Shown: positions 42,746 to 53,021 of the stretch, piece after piece
How positions within the stretch are numbered: the first letter of the stretch is position 1
How the letters are laid out: each line of letters starts with the position of its first letter
Assembly: GCA_024699125.1 (NCBI GenBank)
Contig: JAILQE010000012.1
Coordinates: 62,001-126,000 of the forward strand
DNA from: Candidatus Saccharimonadota bacterium
GTDB lineage: Bacteria; Patescibacteriota; Saccharimonadia; Saccharimonadales; Saccharimonadaceae
DNA length: 64,000 bases
Reading direction: 5' to 3'
The notes under the pieces: generated by a model
Seen by the model: the letters and a program-made list of their open reading frames with translations, nothing else
The model's database searches: none
What the model was told of the DNA's origin: nothing
Position numbers and translations under genes: made by a program

Positions 42746-45121
42746 TTAGGCAATTTTTTCGAGCTCATCCATGATGGCTTGAATCTCGGCCGCCTCGAGA
42801 GTTTTGGTGCGGTCCGCAAATTCAAGATGGAAGCTAAGGCTTGGGATAGCCTTTTCGTCGGCTTGGTAAATTGAAGTTGGTTCGATGCTGTATACGAGGT
42901 CGCGTTTTATGAGTTTGTCTTCGAGTTTTTTGAACACGGTTTCGTAGCTATCGCTGGTGGTAATGGTAATGTCGCGCGAGACGGTTGGGAACTCGCTGAT
43001 TTCGCCAGCTACTTTTTTCAAGGTTGCAAACTTTACGAGCTGGTCAAGACTGATTTCGAAGGCGGCCACGCCGCGTGGAAGTTTGAGCTTAGAAAGAGCA
43101 CTAAATTTGATTTCGCCAATCACACCAATTAAGGTGTCGTCTACGTAAACACCGGCGCTACGCTTTGATTCATAGTAGGTTTCGTAACCTTCTTTGGCTG
43201 GTTTATAAGCTTTGAAGGTGAGTTTAATGCCGAGTTTCTTAGCGAGTTCTTCGAGATATTTTTTGGCGAGATAATATTTGGTGTTTTCAGTATTATCAAC
43301 CACGACCATCGCAAGATTGTTGTTGGCGTACGGGACGTTATCTTCGTCGACACCATCAGAACGGAGGAACACTTGGTTCATTTCAAACAAAGCAAAGCTA
43401 GAATGTTTGGCCTTCAGGTTTTCGTAGGATTTTACGAGTAATGACGGCACGATTTGCTGGCGGAGATATTGTAGATCCGGAGAAATAGAGTTCACGAGGC
43501 GGTAAGAGTTATGAATATCCTGGCCGACTTTTTGCAAAAGATCGCCGTGCACAAAGGTATAGGTTAGAAGCTCGTTCGCGCCGGCAAGGCTGAAGAAGTT
43601 GCGAATTTGAGACTTCAAGGACACGAGTTTGTTTTTCTCGGCCGTGGCATGAAGAGGCAAAACTGGCGCGATGTTATCGTAGCCGTTTAGGCGGCCGATT
43701 TCTTCGATGATATCTTCCTTAATATGAATGTCGGTACGCCAAGCTGGAGCGGTGACGGTAAGGTTATTGCCACTGACTTCAACTTTGAATTCGACGTTTT
43801 CGAGTGTGCTGACGATTTCGGCCAAAATATAGTTGGTACCAAGCAAATTGTTGATTTCGTCTGTTGTAATTTTTACAACATTTTCCTCTTTCTTGTAACC
43901 AGAATCGATGACTTCGGAGATTTCAAAGCCTTCTTTTAGCATTTCAGCGCATTTCAAAGCCACAGCCAAGGTTTGGTAGGCTGGTTGGCCTTTGGTAAAG
44001 CGGGTAATGGCTTCAGAGAAAATGCCGTGCGCCATTTGAGTTTTGCGCAAGTTAAACAAGCTAAATGTAGCGGATTCGATGATGACGTTTTTGGTGTTTT
44101 CGTCGATCATAGTGGACTTGCCGCCCATTGCGCCGGCGAGAGCCACTGGCACGTCGTTGCTAGTAATTACGATATCGGTATCAACCAAGGCGGCTTCGGT
44201 GTCGTCGAGCAAAGTGAGTTTTTCACCTTTCTTAGCTAGGCGTACGCCAACTTTTGGCTCGGTCGTGCCGCCCACGGCGAGAAACTTATCGTAGTCGAAC
44301 GCGTGAAGTGGTTGGCCGGTTAGAAGCATCAAATAATTAGTGGCGTCTACGATTGGATCAACTGGGCGCATGCCAGCTTTGGCTAGCATGGTATCTTGGA
44401 GAGTCAAATATTTTTTCTTGAGCTCGCCATGTTTTTTGAGAACCACGGCTGAGTAGCGTGGACAGATGGCGGAATCGGCGACATTCACGCCGAGTTTTTT
44501 AAAGTCGGCATCTTCAATGGCTGGCTCGGAAACAAATTTTTCACCTAAAACGCCTGCAACTTCGCGAGCAAAGCCAAGCACGCCGAAGCAGTCTGGGCGA
44601 TGAGTCAAAGATTTGTTTTCAATATCGAGAATTACGTCGTTTAATTCGAAAATATCAGCGAGCTTGTCGCCTGGCTTGGCGATTTCTGGGTCGATTTCGA
44701 CAATCGTAGAATGGTCGGTAGTGAAGTCGAGTTCATCAGCACCAGCAAGCATACCGCATGAATCGTATTTATTTAGCATTTTGCGTTTGCCGATCACAAA
44801 TGGAGCGTCTTCATGAACGCTGGCAGGCACGATAGCGCCTGGAGCAACCCAAGCCGCAAGCATGCCGGCATGTACGTTTGGCGCGCCACACACAACTTGC
44901 GTTAGTTCTTTGGCGCCAGTGTCGATTTGGCAAAGATGAAGATGAGTTTCTGGGATAGCTTCACATTCTACAACCTTTACTACAAAGATGTTGTCGTATT
45001 TTTTACTTTCGTCGATGATTTCTTCGATTTCAACCAGGCGCGAGTCAATTAATTTTTCGAGCGCGGCGTTATCAACGTCAATTTTGACATATTTCTTGAG
45101 CCAATTTAACGAGATTTTCAT
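42746..45121 (-). CDS. pheT: Phenylalanyl-tRNA synthetase beta subunit
   Basis: This 791-residue subunit has all usual parts: the N-terminal MKISLNWLKKYVKID, an EMAP-type tRNA-binding domain (residues about 40-150, VVCGAPNVHAGM), the B3/B4 editing domain, the B5 domain, the catalytic-like core (VSRDITITTSDSY region) and a C-terminal ferredoxin-like anticodon-binding domain. The start lies 1 bp after the pheS stop, giving the standard pheST operon. Confidence 0.97.
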   Translation of the reverse strand: MKISLNWLKKYVKIDVDNAALEKLIDSRLVEIEEIIDESKKYDNIFVVKVVECEAIPETHLHLCQIDTGAKELTQVVCGAPNVHAGMLAAWVAPGAIVPASVHEDAPFVIGKRKMLNKYDSCGMLAGADELDFTTDHSTIVEIDPEIAKPGDKLADIFELNDVILDIENKSLTHRPDCFGVLGFAREVAGVLGEKFVSEPAIEDADFKKLGVNVADSAICPRYSAVVLKKHGELKKKYLTLQDTMLAKAGMRPVDPIVDATNYLMLLTGQPLHAFDYDKFLAVGGTTEPKVGVRLAKKGEKLTLLDDTEAALVDTDIVITSNDVPVALAGAMGGKSTMIDENTKNVIIESATFSLFNLRKTQMAHGIFSEAITRFTKGQPAYQTLAVALKCAEMLKEGFEISEVIDSGYKKEENVVKITTDEINNLLGTNYILAEIVSTLENVEFKVEVSGNNLTVTAPAWRTDIHIKEDIIEEIGRLNGYDNIAPVLPLHATAEKNKLVSLKSQIRNFFSLAGANELLTYTFVHGDLLQKVGQDIHNSYRLVNSISPDLQYLRQQIVPSLLVKSYENLKAKHSSFALFEMNQVFLRSDGVDEDNVPYANNNLAMVVVDNTENTKYYLAKKYLEELAKKLGIKLTFKAYKPAKEGYETYYESKRSAGVYVDDTLIGVIGEIKFSALSKLKLPRGVAAFEISLDQLVKFATLKKVAGEISEFPTVSRDITITTSDSYETVFKKLEDKLIKRDLVYSIEPTSIYQADEKAIPSLSFHLEFADRTKTLEAAEIQAIMDELEKIA

Positions 45122-45122
45122 A

Positions 45123-46079
45123 TTAAAACTCCTTCAAGAAATTAAGTTTGCCAGATTCAAAGTAGCGGACGTCCTTCAGGCCGTAGCGAAGCATCACTAA
45201 GCGGTCGATGCCACCACCCCAGGCAAAGCCGTGGTAGACGGTTGGGTCGATTCCGGCCATTTTAAGTACATTTGGATGAATCATGCCGCAGCCAAGCATC
45301 TCGATAAATTCGCCTTTTTTGCCGCCAAGGGTTTTTGGCTTTTCGATTTTGAATTCGAGCGATGGTTCGGTGAATGGGAAGTAACCAGGCTGAGTTGAAA
45401 TGTCGAGCTTTTGCTCGTAGTATTTTTCGAAGAATTCACGAAGGATGCCGAGCATGTTGCCGAGGGTACAATCTTTTGAAACATACACGCCTTCGCACTG
45501 GTAGAAAGTGTGTTCGTGGGTGGCGTCGACGTCTTCATTGCGGAACACGCGGCCTGGCACCACGACGGCGATGTTTTTGCCCTGCTCAAGATTCTTTTTG
45601 TAGGCTTTGAGCACGCGGTGTTGCATGGTGGAAGTGTGGGCTGGCGGAATGTAGCCCTCTTCGGTGCGGAAAGTATCGTAACCATCGCGAGCTGGATGGC
45701 CTTTAGAGAAATTCAAACTATCGAACATATGAAATTCATCATCGAGCTGGCGTGGTTCAACCACATCAAAGCCCATCATCTGGTAGATTTCAACGACGCG
45801 GTCAAGCTCAGTCATGAGCGGGTGCTTTGAGCCATTTTCGGATGGCAAAAACACTGGCAGTGGCTGATTTGGCGCAGTTGGCGCGGTAATATCGATTGGA
45901 GTAACATCTTGCTCTAAAGCGGCCTCTTCAGCGGCTTTGATTTTGTCCAAGATCTCCTGTTTTTTGAGATTGATTTTGCGACCAAATTCGGCCCGTTCCG
46001 CTGGCGGGACGTCTTTGATTTTCGCATATTCAGCGCCAAGCGCTTTGAGCTCGGCTTTTAATTGTTCGAGAGTTTGCAT
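45123..46079 (-). CDS. pheS: Phenylalanyl-tRNA synthetase alpha subunit
   Basis: This 318-residue catalytic subunit has the class II motifs: HPLMTELDRVVEIYQMMGFD, TFYQCEGVYVSKDCTLGNM, FPFTEPSLEF and GFAWGGGIDRLVMLRYGLKD. The N-terminal coiled coil is shorter than in E. coli. A TGT-TATAAT box (46086-46091) lies 6 bp before the ATG and there is no ribosome-binding site, so this operon is predicted to be leaderless. Confidence 0.97.
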   Translation of the reverse strand: MQTLEQLKAELKALGAEYAKIKDVPPAERAEFGRKINLKKQEILDKIKAAEEAALEQDVTPIDITAPTAPNQPLPVFLPSENGSKHPLMTELDRVVEIYQMMGFDVVEPRQLDDEFHMFDSLNFSKGHPARDGYDTFRTEEGYIPPAHTSTMQHRVLKAYKKNLEQGKNIAVVVPGRVFRNEDVDATHEHTFYQCEGVYVSKDCTLGNMLGILREFFEKYYEQKLDISTQPGYFPFTEPSLEFKIEKPKTLGGKKGEFIEMLGCGMIHPNVLKMAGIDPTVYHGFAWGGGIDRLVMLRYGLKDVRYFESGKLNFLKEF

Positions 46080-46085
46080 AAAAAT

Positions 46086-46091
46086 ATTATA
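46086..46091 (-). promoter_or_regulatory. Leaderless promoter of pheST
   Basis: TGT-TATAAT on the minus strand, hexamer 46086-46091, 6 bp before the ATG at 46079. Confidence 0.7.
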
Positions 46092-46128
46092 ACACTTTTA
46101 CAAGATACGCGCGAGAATTTTAAGCGGC

Positions 46129-49100
46129 TTATTGACGTGGCGCAAGTTCGTGCAAGTAAGTAGTGTAGAGACTTCTGATGTGCTTTTCCTCAACCCTGCT
46201 GCTTTCCCACAAATAGAGGCTTGGAGAATAGTTGATAATTTCTGCCGGGACAACCGAATTAAGGCCGGTTGAAGCGCCAAAGATGCGGTAGAGTTTGAGG
46301 GCGTCGGCAATCAGCGTGCCGTTAATTTTGAGTTGCTTATTACAATATAGACCAGTGATTAGATTGCTGCCAGCTTTGGAGGCCTCAGTTACGCTATTGC
46401 CGCTGAGCTTGGCGCAGGTGTTGATTGTTTTTTCAGCTAAGAGCACCGCATCTACACGGGTGACGCTCGGTTCAATGTAAATGTTGCCTTCGGCAATAAT
46501 GATATATTGTGGAACGTCGTTGAGGTTCTGCAAAGTGCCGTCGTTATAGAGTAGTGAGCTACCACGAATCACGATGTTGCCTTTGGCGTAGACCACATGC
46601 ATAGTGCCAGCCGCTAGTCTGCCGGTTGCTTCGATTGTGAGGTTGGATTCGGCGAAGGTGTAACGCACGCCATCTTCTTCTGTATAACTACCCGCATTGC
46701 TGAGGTTCAAACTTACATAAGTATACTTATCATCATTGCGACTAGCATCTTTGACTTTTGCCTTGCTAGCGTATTTTTCCTTGAGCGTAGTCTTGGTGGC
46801 AGATTCGCCAGAGATACCAAATCTACCAGTCTTATTGCTTTGGCAGAGAGTATTAGCCAAACTTAGTCTACTCATATCACAATACTTACTACTCTTGCTG
46901 CCGCCTGGATATTCAGTATTTACCACCAGGCCGACTTTACCATAGCCGGTGGCGGCGCCAGAAGCAAGGCCGGTTACGACGCCGTTTGCCATAATTGCCT
47001 GTTCAGCCCATGAACCAAACGTGATGCTTGGTGCGCCATTCGCGCGGATCATGTTGTAATCGTAGATACCATTGATGGTGTATTTGGTGGCTAGGTTAGC
47101 GGCGATATTGCCCGAGGCATATACGCTGCCGCCCCAAACTTGGAAGCTTGGCTTTTTGGCCACGGTACGACAGTAGGCTTTAGATACAAAGGTGTTGCCG
47201 TTTGAAGGTTCCGTGTCGGTGGATTCAGCTGGATAAACTGTGACACCCATACAGACTTTCGAGCCAGCCGGTAGATCTGGTACGTTGTAGTCGGACATAA
47301 AGGTGCTTACCGATTCTGGCTTGTCTGGGCTTGGATTGATGTCGCTGTTTGCGTTAAATACCAAACCACTAGTTGCTGCACCGTCTTTGGCCGGAAGCTC
47401 TGCACAGTTCGAGAAGCCAAGTGAGTTACCGTAATAAGCACAGGCGTTTAGATTGCTGCCAGCACGCTGATGATCGCCGCCCTCATTTGGATTAGTATTC
47501 GTGGTATAGAACATGTAAAGTTTTACGGTGGATTCCGCCGTCTTGGTAGCGTATGTATCGTCTGCCTTCGCATTATAGCGTTGGTTTACGCGAATCTTAA
47601 CGTTTTGACCAGAAATACCTTCGCCCGCATATACATATTCGCTGTTTGCGTCGATGCTTGCGGTTGTGCGATAGTTATATGGCACAATAACCTTCGCGCT
47701 GGAACTTTCGCTAATTGCACTATCCGAATTGCGCTTAGTGATGTCGTACCATTTATTGTCGTCTGCGTTTTGATAATAAACCACACAGCCCGAGCCACAG
47801 TTGCCGCGGTCGTGACCCGCCACCGAGTTGGTGCCCGGGTGGTCGAGCAAGGATTGCTCGATCTCGTGGCCAACGGCGTTAGTAGTAATTGCTGTCCTAG
47901 ACGAAGTCACTGAAGTAGATGCCGGGTTACCCACAACACCTATAAAGTTGCTTGTTTTTTCTGGGTGCACCATGATCTGGCCGCCTTGCGTATATGTGTA
48001 ACTGTTGCTATTACCAACAAAGCTATCCGTGCCTGTTTTGTTGCCAATCGAGAATTGGTTTTGTTGTTCTACAAATGCGTTACGCAACGGAATGTTGATA
48101 TATTTGCCATTGTTGCTCGAATTGGCATAATTGCTTTCGATATCGTTAGTATAGCGCGTGGCTTGTGCGCCTGGATAATAGCAGTGCATGAATTCGATGT
48201 TGTCGGTAGGCTTGGCGTAGACTACGCTGGTTTGATCTGGGGTTGGCGAAGTCGCGCTGCTACCTAGATACTTTTTGACATAGCTCGTACTAGCGGTGGT
48301 GCCAATCGAGCCAAGTTCTGGGCATGGATTATAGTTTTTGAACCTTACACAGGCCGTAGTATTGTGCCAAGTGCCATCATATTCAAATGACAAGGTTTCG
48401 CAGGCCGCGCCGATATTATACATATTCTTTGCATCTTCATCGGTGATGGCCGGACTACGTTCGTAGGTATTTGTAATTGTGCCGTCCGAGAGAACCTTGC
48501 GGTAGAGCCAAACCACCGTTCTGGCAGTACCAGAATGGCCTTCGTATTGATATAGTGGCCTATTACTAGAAGCGTTGTATGTTTTGCTGTAGTTGTTTTC
48601 GCAAGAGTTGCTATCAGAGCAGCTGTTTGTAGTTGAAAATGGGATATCAACACTCATCTCGCCACCAATTGAAAAGCTGTGGTCGAAGACAATGTCGCTA
48701 CCTTTGATGCTAGCTTCACTACATCCATCAATATCTAGCCAGACAATTGCGCCGTCTGCTTCATAACCGGTACTAACACTTGCTCCGCCGCCACAACCAT
48801 TCACTGTGACTTTGCTGGCACCTTTTGGATCGGCCGAAATACCACGGAAGTTGGCACAGGCCGTAGTACTACGTGCCACACCATCATAGGTGAAGCTAAG
48901 CGTCTGGCAAACTGTAGTGGTTTGGCCGATGCGAACGTTTGCGACCTTGTCGCTAGTAATCGTATTAACTTTGACTAGTTCATTACCGATAGCAGTTTTC
49001 TTGACTTCGATATGGAAATTGTCGTTTTTAGGTTGATTATCTGTAGTGCCGGATGTAGTAAGGGTGTATGGCACATAACCAGTGTTTTGAGTATCAATCT

Positions 49101-51804
49101 CATCCGTAGTCATCGCAGCTTCTATGTCGTGAATGAATGTTACTGGCATATCTATGCCACCATTCGTACTCACACTCGGGAGCATCGGGACGAGAATCTC
49201 GAAGGATTCGGCAGTTTTGTTTGGCGAGGTTTTGGTGGCCCAACCACTGGATTTCGATGTGTTTTTATGCTTTGCGGTAGTTTGGCTTTTGACGCTCGGT
49301 AAGGAGAGTTCGCCAACAACTGTTGCGCAGGCTTTAGTGCTCCAACCGCTAAATTGGAGAGTTTCGCAGACGACCTTGGTTTCACCGGGAGCCACATATA
49401 CATCGGTGGATCCGCTTGAGACCTCGCCGGCGACCGTCATCGAGCCGCTGCCCGGGAAGGTTTTTGTAAAGTTTCCTTCATAATTTGATGCGTAGCTTTT
49501 TACGATAGTAAATGGCATAGTGCCGGTGGATTGATTTTTGGCGTCACCACGGGTAGATGTAGCCGTAATGTCATGCTTGAAGCTAATTGTTTGCTTTCCT
49601 GTGCTGTCGGCAGGAACTTTGATTTTGATCGTGTCGAGATTGGCCGTGTCATTATTTGTAGATGTCGAGGTCTTCTTCGAATCGCTGGCAGATACTTCGC
49701 TCTTACCTTTGAAGGTTGGGCTCTCGCCAATAATATCGATACAAACTCTTGGCGCGCCGCTATATGTGTTATAGGAGAATTCCAGTGTTTGACAGGTGGT
49801 GCCAAGCGGCACGTCCACGGAAGAACCATAAACCGCATGCGTGTCTTCGCTCGTGGTGAAGCTATACGTTTTATTCTGCTGACCCTGAATATAGGTGTCG
49901 CCGCGCTTGATTGAGTATGTGATGTTGCCCGTGTAAGCCTCGATACTGTCGCTGTTTTTGGCTTTGAGGTCGTGCGTAAAGTAGGCCGTTGTGGCGGCGG
50001 TACCGTTGTATGGTTTATAGATGGTGCGCGAGGTGCTAGCAGTCTTAGAATCGTTTCGCCAGTCAGTAGTAGTACTCACATCGCCACTGCTGACCGAGCT
50101 GCGACCACTCACGGCGAAGTTATTGCCTTTGATGTGAGCACAAACCTTCGTCTTCATATCCGTCCCATCGTGAGTTGCGGTCATTTCCTGACAAACCGTA
50201 ATATCTGTAGATCCAGTAATATTGCTGATAGTAATCGTTGATTCGTCAGCCGTAACCGGAGTTACCGAACTTGAGCTAGCAACGGTAATTTTCTTTGTGC
50301 CAGTTACAGTGTCGTATCGCTCCACGGTCGCGGAGCTGTTGTTAGTAGATTGCTCGATCTTATAACTGACGTTTGCCGACGCAGAATTACTCTCTGCTGA
50401 TCCTATAAGAGTATGGACAAATAGAACATCCACTGATGCGGAGGAGCCGGTAACCGTAACGTCATAATTAACGGTTTTTGTTTCCCCATTCCCAGCAGCT
50501 GAAGCTTCGCTGGTCGCTTGTTGTTTGTCTTCCGTACTGTCCTTTGGGACCTTGACCGTACTTTGAGTGGTTAAAATAACTTTGTCGTTTTTAACAAGTT
50601 CCGCGCAAGCCTTACTCTTGCGTTGTTGCCCACCATCAGAATACGACAGCGTGTCGCACATCGTGGTAGTACCGGTCGAAAGATCGTCAATATTAAACGT
50701 GGCAGGGCGAACAATGGTGGTACAACCGTCACCATCACAACCGTTCGCGCTGAACCCATTAGAGGTATCTCCATAGATATACATATCATTCAAGTTGCTC
50801 TGTTTGGCTTTAAAGCTTAGATTATCGTTCATTACGCTATAGGTAGTATTGCCGCTGCCCTTAATTTGGTGATAAAAAGTGACAACAACGGTTTCATCCG
50901 CGACCGTTTTCGAAGCACTGGCTGGTGGATTCGTGCGGTCCGGATTACTCCTAGTAGTCCAATCTGTATAAGTCGTACTACCATAGTCTATACTAACACC
51001 GGATCGCCCTTTTATGCTTTCGCCATCACCTGCACAGAACCAGTTAACTCTAGAAAAATCCGATACGCCGTTACCAGTATTGCTTTTTACTAGTGCACTA
51101 TGAGAATAAACGTCGAAAACCTCATATGTTGAGCCGTAGTATTCACCCTTCAACACGGTTTCGCCCCAGTCACTATTTCGATCGGACATATACGGGTTAC
51201 TTTTTGGTTTCTGGGTAAATTCTTCGTGCAGTATATCCCATCTTCCGTTATTGCTTTTGTCGAAATAACCATAATTTTCAACATCACGCCCTTGATTGTC
51301 TTTCGACACGAGAACGACCGGATATAGCCCTACACCACTTGTGCCATACGTCTGCATCGGCGAAACTCTGCCAGCAAACGGACGTAATTGCGCCACTAGT
51401 GGCGCCCCAGCTTGAAAACCCCTCACTGCGGTTTCTAGGCCACTACTTAATAGATTTGGTTTATAAACCTCAAATCCTAAAAACCAAAAACCGCCACCGT
51501 ATTTTTCATTAGCACATTCTTTAGCGATAGTTGCACGGCCAGAGTTATTGGTGCCTGGCATTTTTATGTCTTGTGTCCATCCGGCCGGCCATTCGTAGTG
51601 CTGCCAGCTAAATCCAAAACAGGTGTCCCACCAATCTTTTGTTTCGCCTTCTTGTCCGCAGGTTCCTCCACTAATAAACTGCCCAAATCCTTGTGCACCC
51701 TCCGCGAATACCTTATTTCCCCCAAAAATAGTCACCGTTGTCATCATAAATAGCAGAACGACGGCAGTTTTTTTCAGGATTATTCTTACACCACCACTGA
51801 ACAT
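46129..51804 (-). CDS. Giant secreted protein with Cys-paired repeats (1891 residues)
   Basis: Not assigned to a known family. A signal peptide (KKTAVVLLFMMTTVTIFGGN, residues 11-30) precedes a WxxxCFGFSWQHYEW-containing N-terminal domain with several Cys. Residues about 350-1160 contain at least six repeats of about 110-150 residues built of Ser/Thr-rich beta-like sequence and ending in a C-x-T/E-L/M-x-F-x(8-14)-K/T-x-C pattern (for example VCQTLSFTYDGVARSTTACA), which suggests one disulfide per repeat. A C-terminal part of about 170 residues has beta-helix-like strands (YAKGNIVIRGSS, IIAEGNIYIEPS, LLAEKTINTC). No C-terminal anchor is seen. A TATAAT box lies 9 bp before the ATG. Confidence 0.82.
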   Translation of the reverse strand: MFSGGVRIILKKTAVVLLFMMTTVTIFGGNKVFAEGAQGFGQFISGGTCGQEGETKDWWDTCFGFSWQHYEWPAGWTQDIKMPGTNNSGRATIAKECANEKYGGGFWFLGFEVYKPNLLSSGLETAVRGFQAGAPLVAQLRPFAGRVSPMQTYGTSGVGLYPVVLVSKDNQGRDVENYGYFDKSNNGRWDILHEEFTQKPKSNPYMSDRNSDWGETVLKGEYYGSTYEVFDVYSHSALVKSNTGNGVSDFSRVNWFCAGDGESIKGRSGVSIDYGSTTYTDWTTRSNPDRTNPPASASKTVADETVVVTFYHQIKGSGNTTYSVMNDNLSFKAKQSNLNDMYIYGDTSNGFSANGCDGDGCTTIVRPATFNIDDLSTGTTTMCDTLSYSDGGQQRKSKACAELVKNDKVILTTQSTVKVPKDSTEDKQQATSEASAAGNGETKTVNYDVTVTGSSASVDVLFVHTLIGSAESNSASANVSYKIEQSTNNSSATVERYDTVTGTKKITVASSSSVTPVTADESTITISNITGSTDITVCQEMTATHDGTDMKTKVCAHIKGNNFAVSGRSSVSSGDVSTTTDWRNDSKTASTSRTIYKPYNGTAATTAYFTHDLKAKNSDSIEAYTGNITYSIKRGDTYIQGQQNKTYSFTTSEDTHAVYGSSVDVPLGTTCQTLEFSYNTYSGAPRVCIDIIGESPTFKGKSEVSASDSKKTSTSTNNDTANLDTIKIKVPADSTGKQTISFKHDITATSTRGDAKNQSTGTMPFTIVKSYASNYEGNFTKTFPGSGSMTVAGEVSSGSTDVYVAPGETKVVCETLQFSGWSTKACATVVGELSLPSVKSQTTAKHKNTSKSSGWATKTSPNKTAESFEILVPMLPSVSTNGGIDMPVTFIHDIEAAMTTDEIDTQNTGYVPYTLTTSGTTDNQPKNDNFHIEVKKTAIGNELVKVNTITSDKVANVRIGQTTTVCQTLSFTYDGVARSTTACANFRGISADPKGASKVTVNGCGGGASVSTGYEADGAIVWLDIDGCSEASIKGSDIVFDHSFSIGGEMSVDIPFSTTNSCSDSNSCENNYSKTYNASSNRPLYQYEGHSGTARTVVWLYRKVLSDGTITNTYERSPAITDEDAKNMYNIGAACETLSFEYDGTWHNTTACVRFKNYNPCPELGSIGTTASTSYVKKYLGSSATSPTPDQTSVVYAKPTDNIEFMHCYYPGAQATRYTNDIESNYANSSNNGKYINIPLRNAFVEQQNQFSIGNKTGTDSFVGNSNSYTYTQGGQIMVHPEKTSNFIGVVGNPASTSVTSSRTAITTNAVGHEIEQSLLDHPGTNSVAGHDRGNCGSGCVVYYQNADDNKWYDITKRNSDSAISESSSAKVIVPYNYRTTASIDANSEYVYAGEGISGQNVKIRVNQRYNAKADDTYATKTAESTVKLYMFYTTNTNPNEGGDHQRAGSNLNACAYYGNSLGFSNCAELPAKDGAATSGLVFNANSDINPSPDKPESVSTFMSDYNVPDLPAGSKVCMGVTVYPAESTDTEPSNGNTFVSKAYCRTVAKKPSFQVWGGSVYASGNIAANLATKYTINGIYDYNMIRANGAPSITFGSWAEQAIMANGVVTGLASGAATGYGKVGLVVNTEYPGGSKSSKYCDMSRLSLANTLCQSNKTGRFGISGESATKTTLKEKYASKAKVKDASRNDDKYTYVSLNLSNAGSYTEEDGVRYTFAESNLTIEATGRLAAGTMHVVYAKGNIVIRGSSLLYNDGTLQNLNDVPQYIIIAEGNIYIEPSVTRVDAVLLAEKTINTCAKLSGNSVTEASKAGSNLITGLYCNKQLKINGTLIADALKLYRIFGASTGLNSVVPAEIINYSPSLYLWESSRVEEKHIRSLYTTYLHELAPRQ

Positions 51805-51842
51805 CTATATATAATTATAACCATAAAAAATTTAAAATACAA

Positions 51843-51872
51843 CAAAAAAACGCCCATTCCTAGAATGAGCGT
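51843..51872 (-). terminator. Terminator of the 306-residue Pro/Thr-linker gene
   Basis: ACGCTCAT-tctagga-ATGGGCGT (one G:U) with TTTTTTTG on the minus strand. Confidence 0.85.
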
Positions 51873-51881
51873 TTTTGATTG

Positions 51882-52802
51882 TCATGAAGATGTGAACTGC
51901 AGAATACCATACCCTTGATGCGCAGGTGAGTCTGTATAAATTTCGTCACCATTATCATCGTAGTACGTTATATATACCCAGTCTACATCCATTCCGTCAC
52001 ACTGATAGAAAGTAGTATGTAGATACACTTCCCCGCTACAATAGAAGCCAACCCAGATTATAGTATTGCCCTTTTGGAGCTTATAGTCAATCACGTATTT
52101 ACTCCAATTGGCGGACCACGTTCCAACTTTTCTTACCGAAGAACTTACTATTGAGTAACCGTTAAGATATGGATTTACACAATATTGCGTGATCTTGTTT
52201 CTGTAATCCTGCATCATTTCGTCTTCTGAATTAAAACCAAATGGAAGATTGTCTTTACTGTATTCTCCATTGGGCTTAACCGGTGTCGGAATCGGCGGCG
52301 TTGTCGGTGTCGGCGTGGCCGGCTTTACAGTGGGCGTCGGAGTGGCAGGCGCCTGTGTAGGCGTCGCCGTGGGTTTCGGTGTTGCCGTAGGCTTCGGGCT
52401 AGGTGTAGCCGTCGGCTTAGGCGTAGCAGTGGGCTTAGGTACTGGCGTACTCGTGGGCTTCGGTGTGTTTGTCACTGTGGGCTTCGGAGTAGACGTCAGT
52501 TCAGGCGTCGGCGTATCCGTCGGTTCAGGCGTCGGCGTATCCGTGGGCACCGGGGTGTCCGTCGGGCTCAGCGTACTCGTCGGAATAATCGTCGGAGTAT
52601 TCGTCGGCGCAAGTGTTGCTGTGGGGCTAGGCGTGCTCGTTGCCGTCATCGGCACGGTCACGGTAGCCGTAGGTGTGGGGGTATCCGTAATTTTTGGATC
52701 TCCCCCTTTGTGGTTACAGATTGCTATGCAAAGAACTGCAACCAAAATCGCGACGGCCACTGCTATTCCGCAGAAAACCATCCTCTTCTTTTTAAAGTTC
52801 AT
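51882..52802 (-). CDS. Pro/Thr-linker envelope protein, 306 residues
   Basis: Not a named family. One membrane anchor (about residues 8-29, FCGIAVAVAILVAVLCIAIC) is followed by a linker of about 150 residues made of TPTPTAT/TPKPT-type repeats (40-190) and then a C-terminal domain of about 115 residues with several Cys and aromatic residues (NLPFGFNSEDEMMQDYRNK at its start). The linker would span the cell wall and present the domain outside. Two paralogue-like genes follow the same plan (53022-54095, 54267-54869). The promoter is TTGCCA-17-TACAAT, and the leader has a CTAACATAGTGTTAG palindrome and a GGGAGG ribosome-binding site. Confidence 0.83.
   Translation of the reverse strand: MNFKKKRMVFCGIAVAVAILVAVLCIAICNHKGGDPKITDTPTPTATVTVPMTATSTPSPTATLAPTNTPTIIPTSTLSPTDTPVPTDTPTPEPTDTPTPELTSTPKPTVTNTPKPTSTPVPKPTATPKPTATPSPKPTATPKPTATPTQAPATPTPTVKPATPTPTTPPIPTPVKPNGEYSKDNLPFGFNSEDEMMQDYRNKITQYCVNPYLNGYSIVSSSVRKVGTWSANWSKYVIDYKLQKGNTIIWVGFYCSGEVYLHTTFYQCDGMDVDWVYITYYDDNGDEIYTDSPAHQGYGILQFTSS
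52260..52690 (-). repeat. Minisatellite-like DNA coding the Pro/Thr linker
   Basis: Degenerate GC-rich tandem units of 6-24 bp (plus strand GGCGTCGGTGT-like) encode T-P-T-P and T-P-K-P-T. The repetition is in the coding sequence of the linker and could change length by slippage. Confidence 0.75.
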
Positions 52803-52851
52803 TCTTGGATCCCTCCCATCCTTTGAAATTTGGTGTATCGGCCAATTCCGA

Positions 52852-52866
52852 ATACTAACACTATGT
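52852..52866. promoter_or_regulatory. Leader palindrome CTAACATAGTGTTAG
   Basis: A 15-bp palindrome in the leader of the 306-residue gene, about 50 nt before its ATG. A related one, CTTAACATAGGGTTAAG, stands in the leader of the lipoprotein gene at 54869. Both could be an operator or a regulatory hairpin. Confidence 0.55.
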
Positions 52867-52969
52867 TAGCATTTTTGGCCAGATACGGCCATACAAATAT
52901 TGTATCATGTTTTCGCCGTTTTGGCAAGCCGCACCCCTGTTGCGAGCGGTTTTTGATTGGCGTTTTGCA

Positions 52970-53003
52970 GCAAAAAAGCGCCCACTACAAGAGCGAGCGC
53001 TTT
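52970..53003 (-). terminator. Terminator of the 357-residue Pro/Thr-linker gene
   Basis: AAAGCGC and GCGCTTT arms around a loop of about 15 nt, followed by TTTTTTG on the minus strand. Confidence 0.7.
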
Positions 53004-53021
53004 CGAGAGAACATCACCTCC

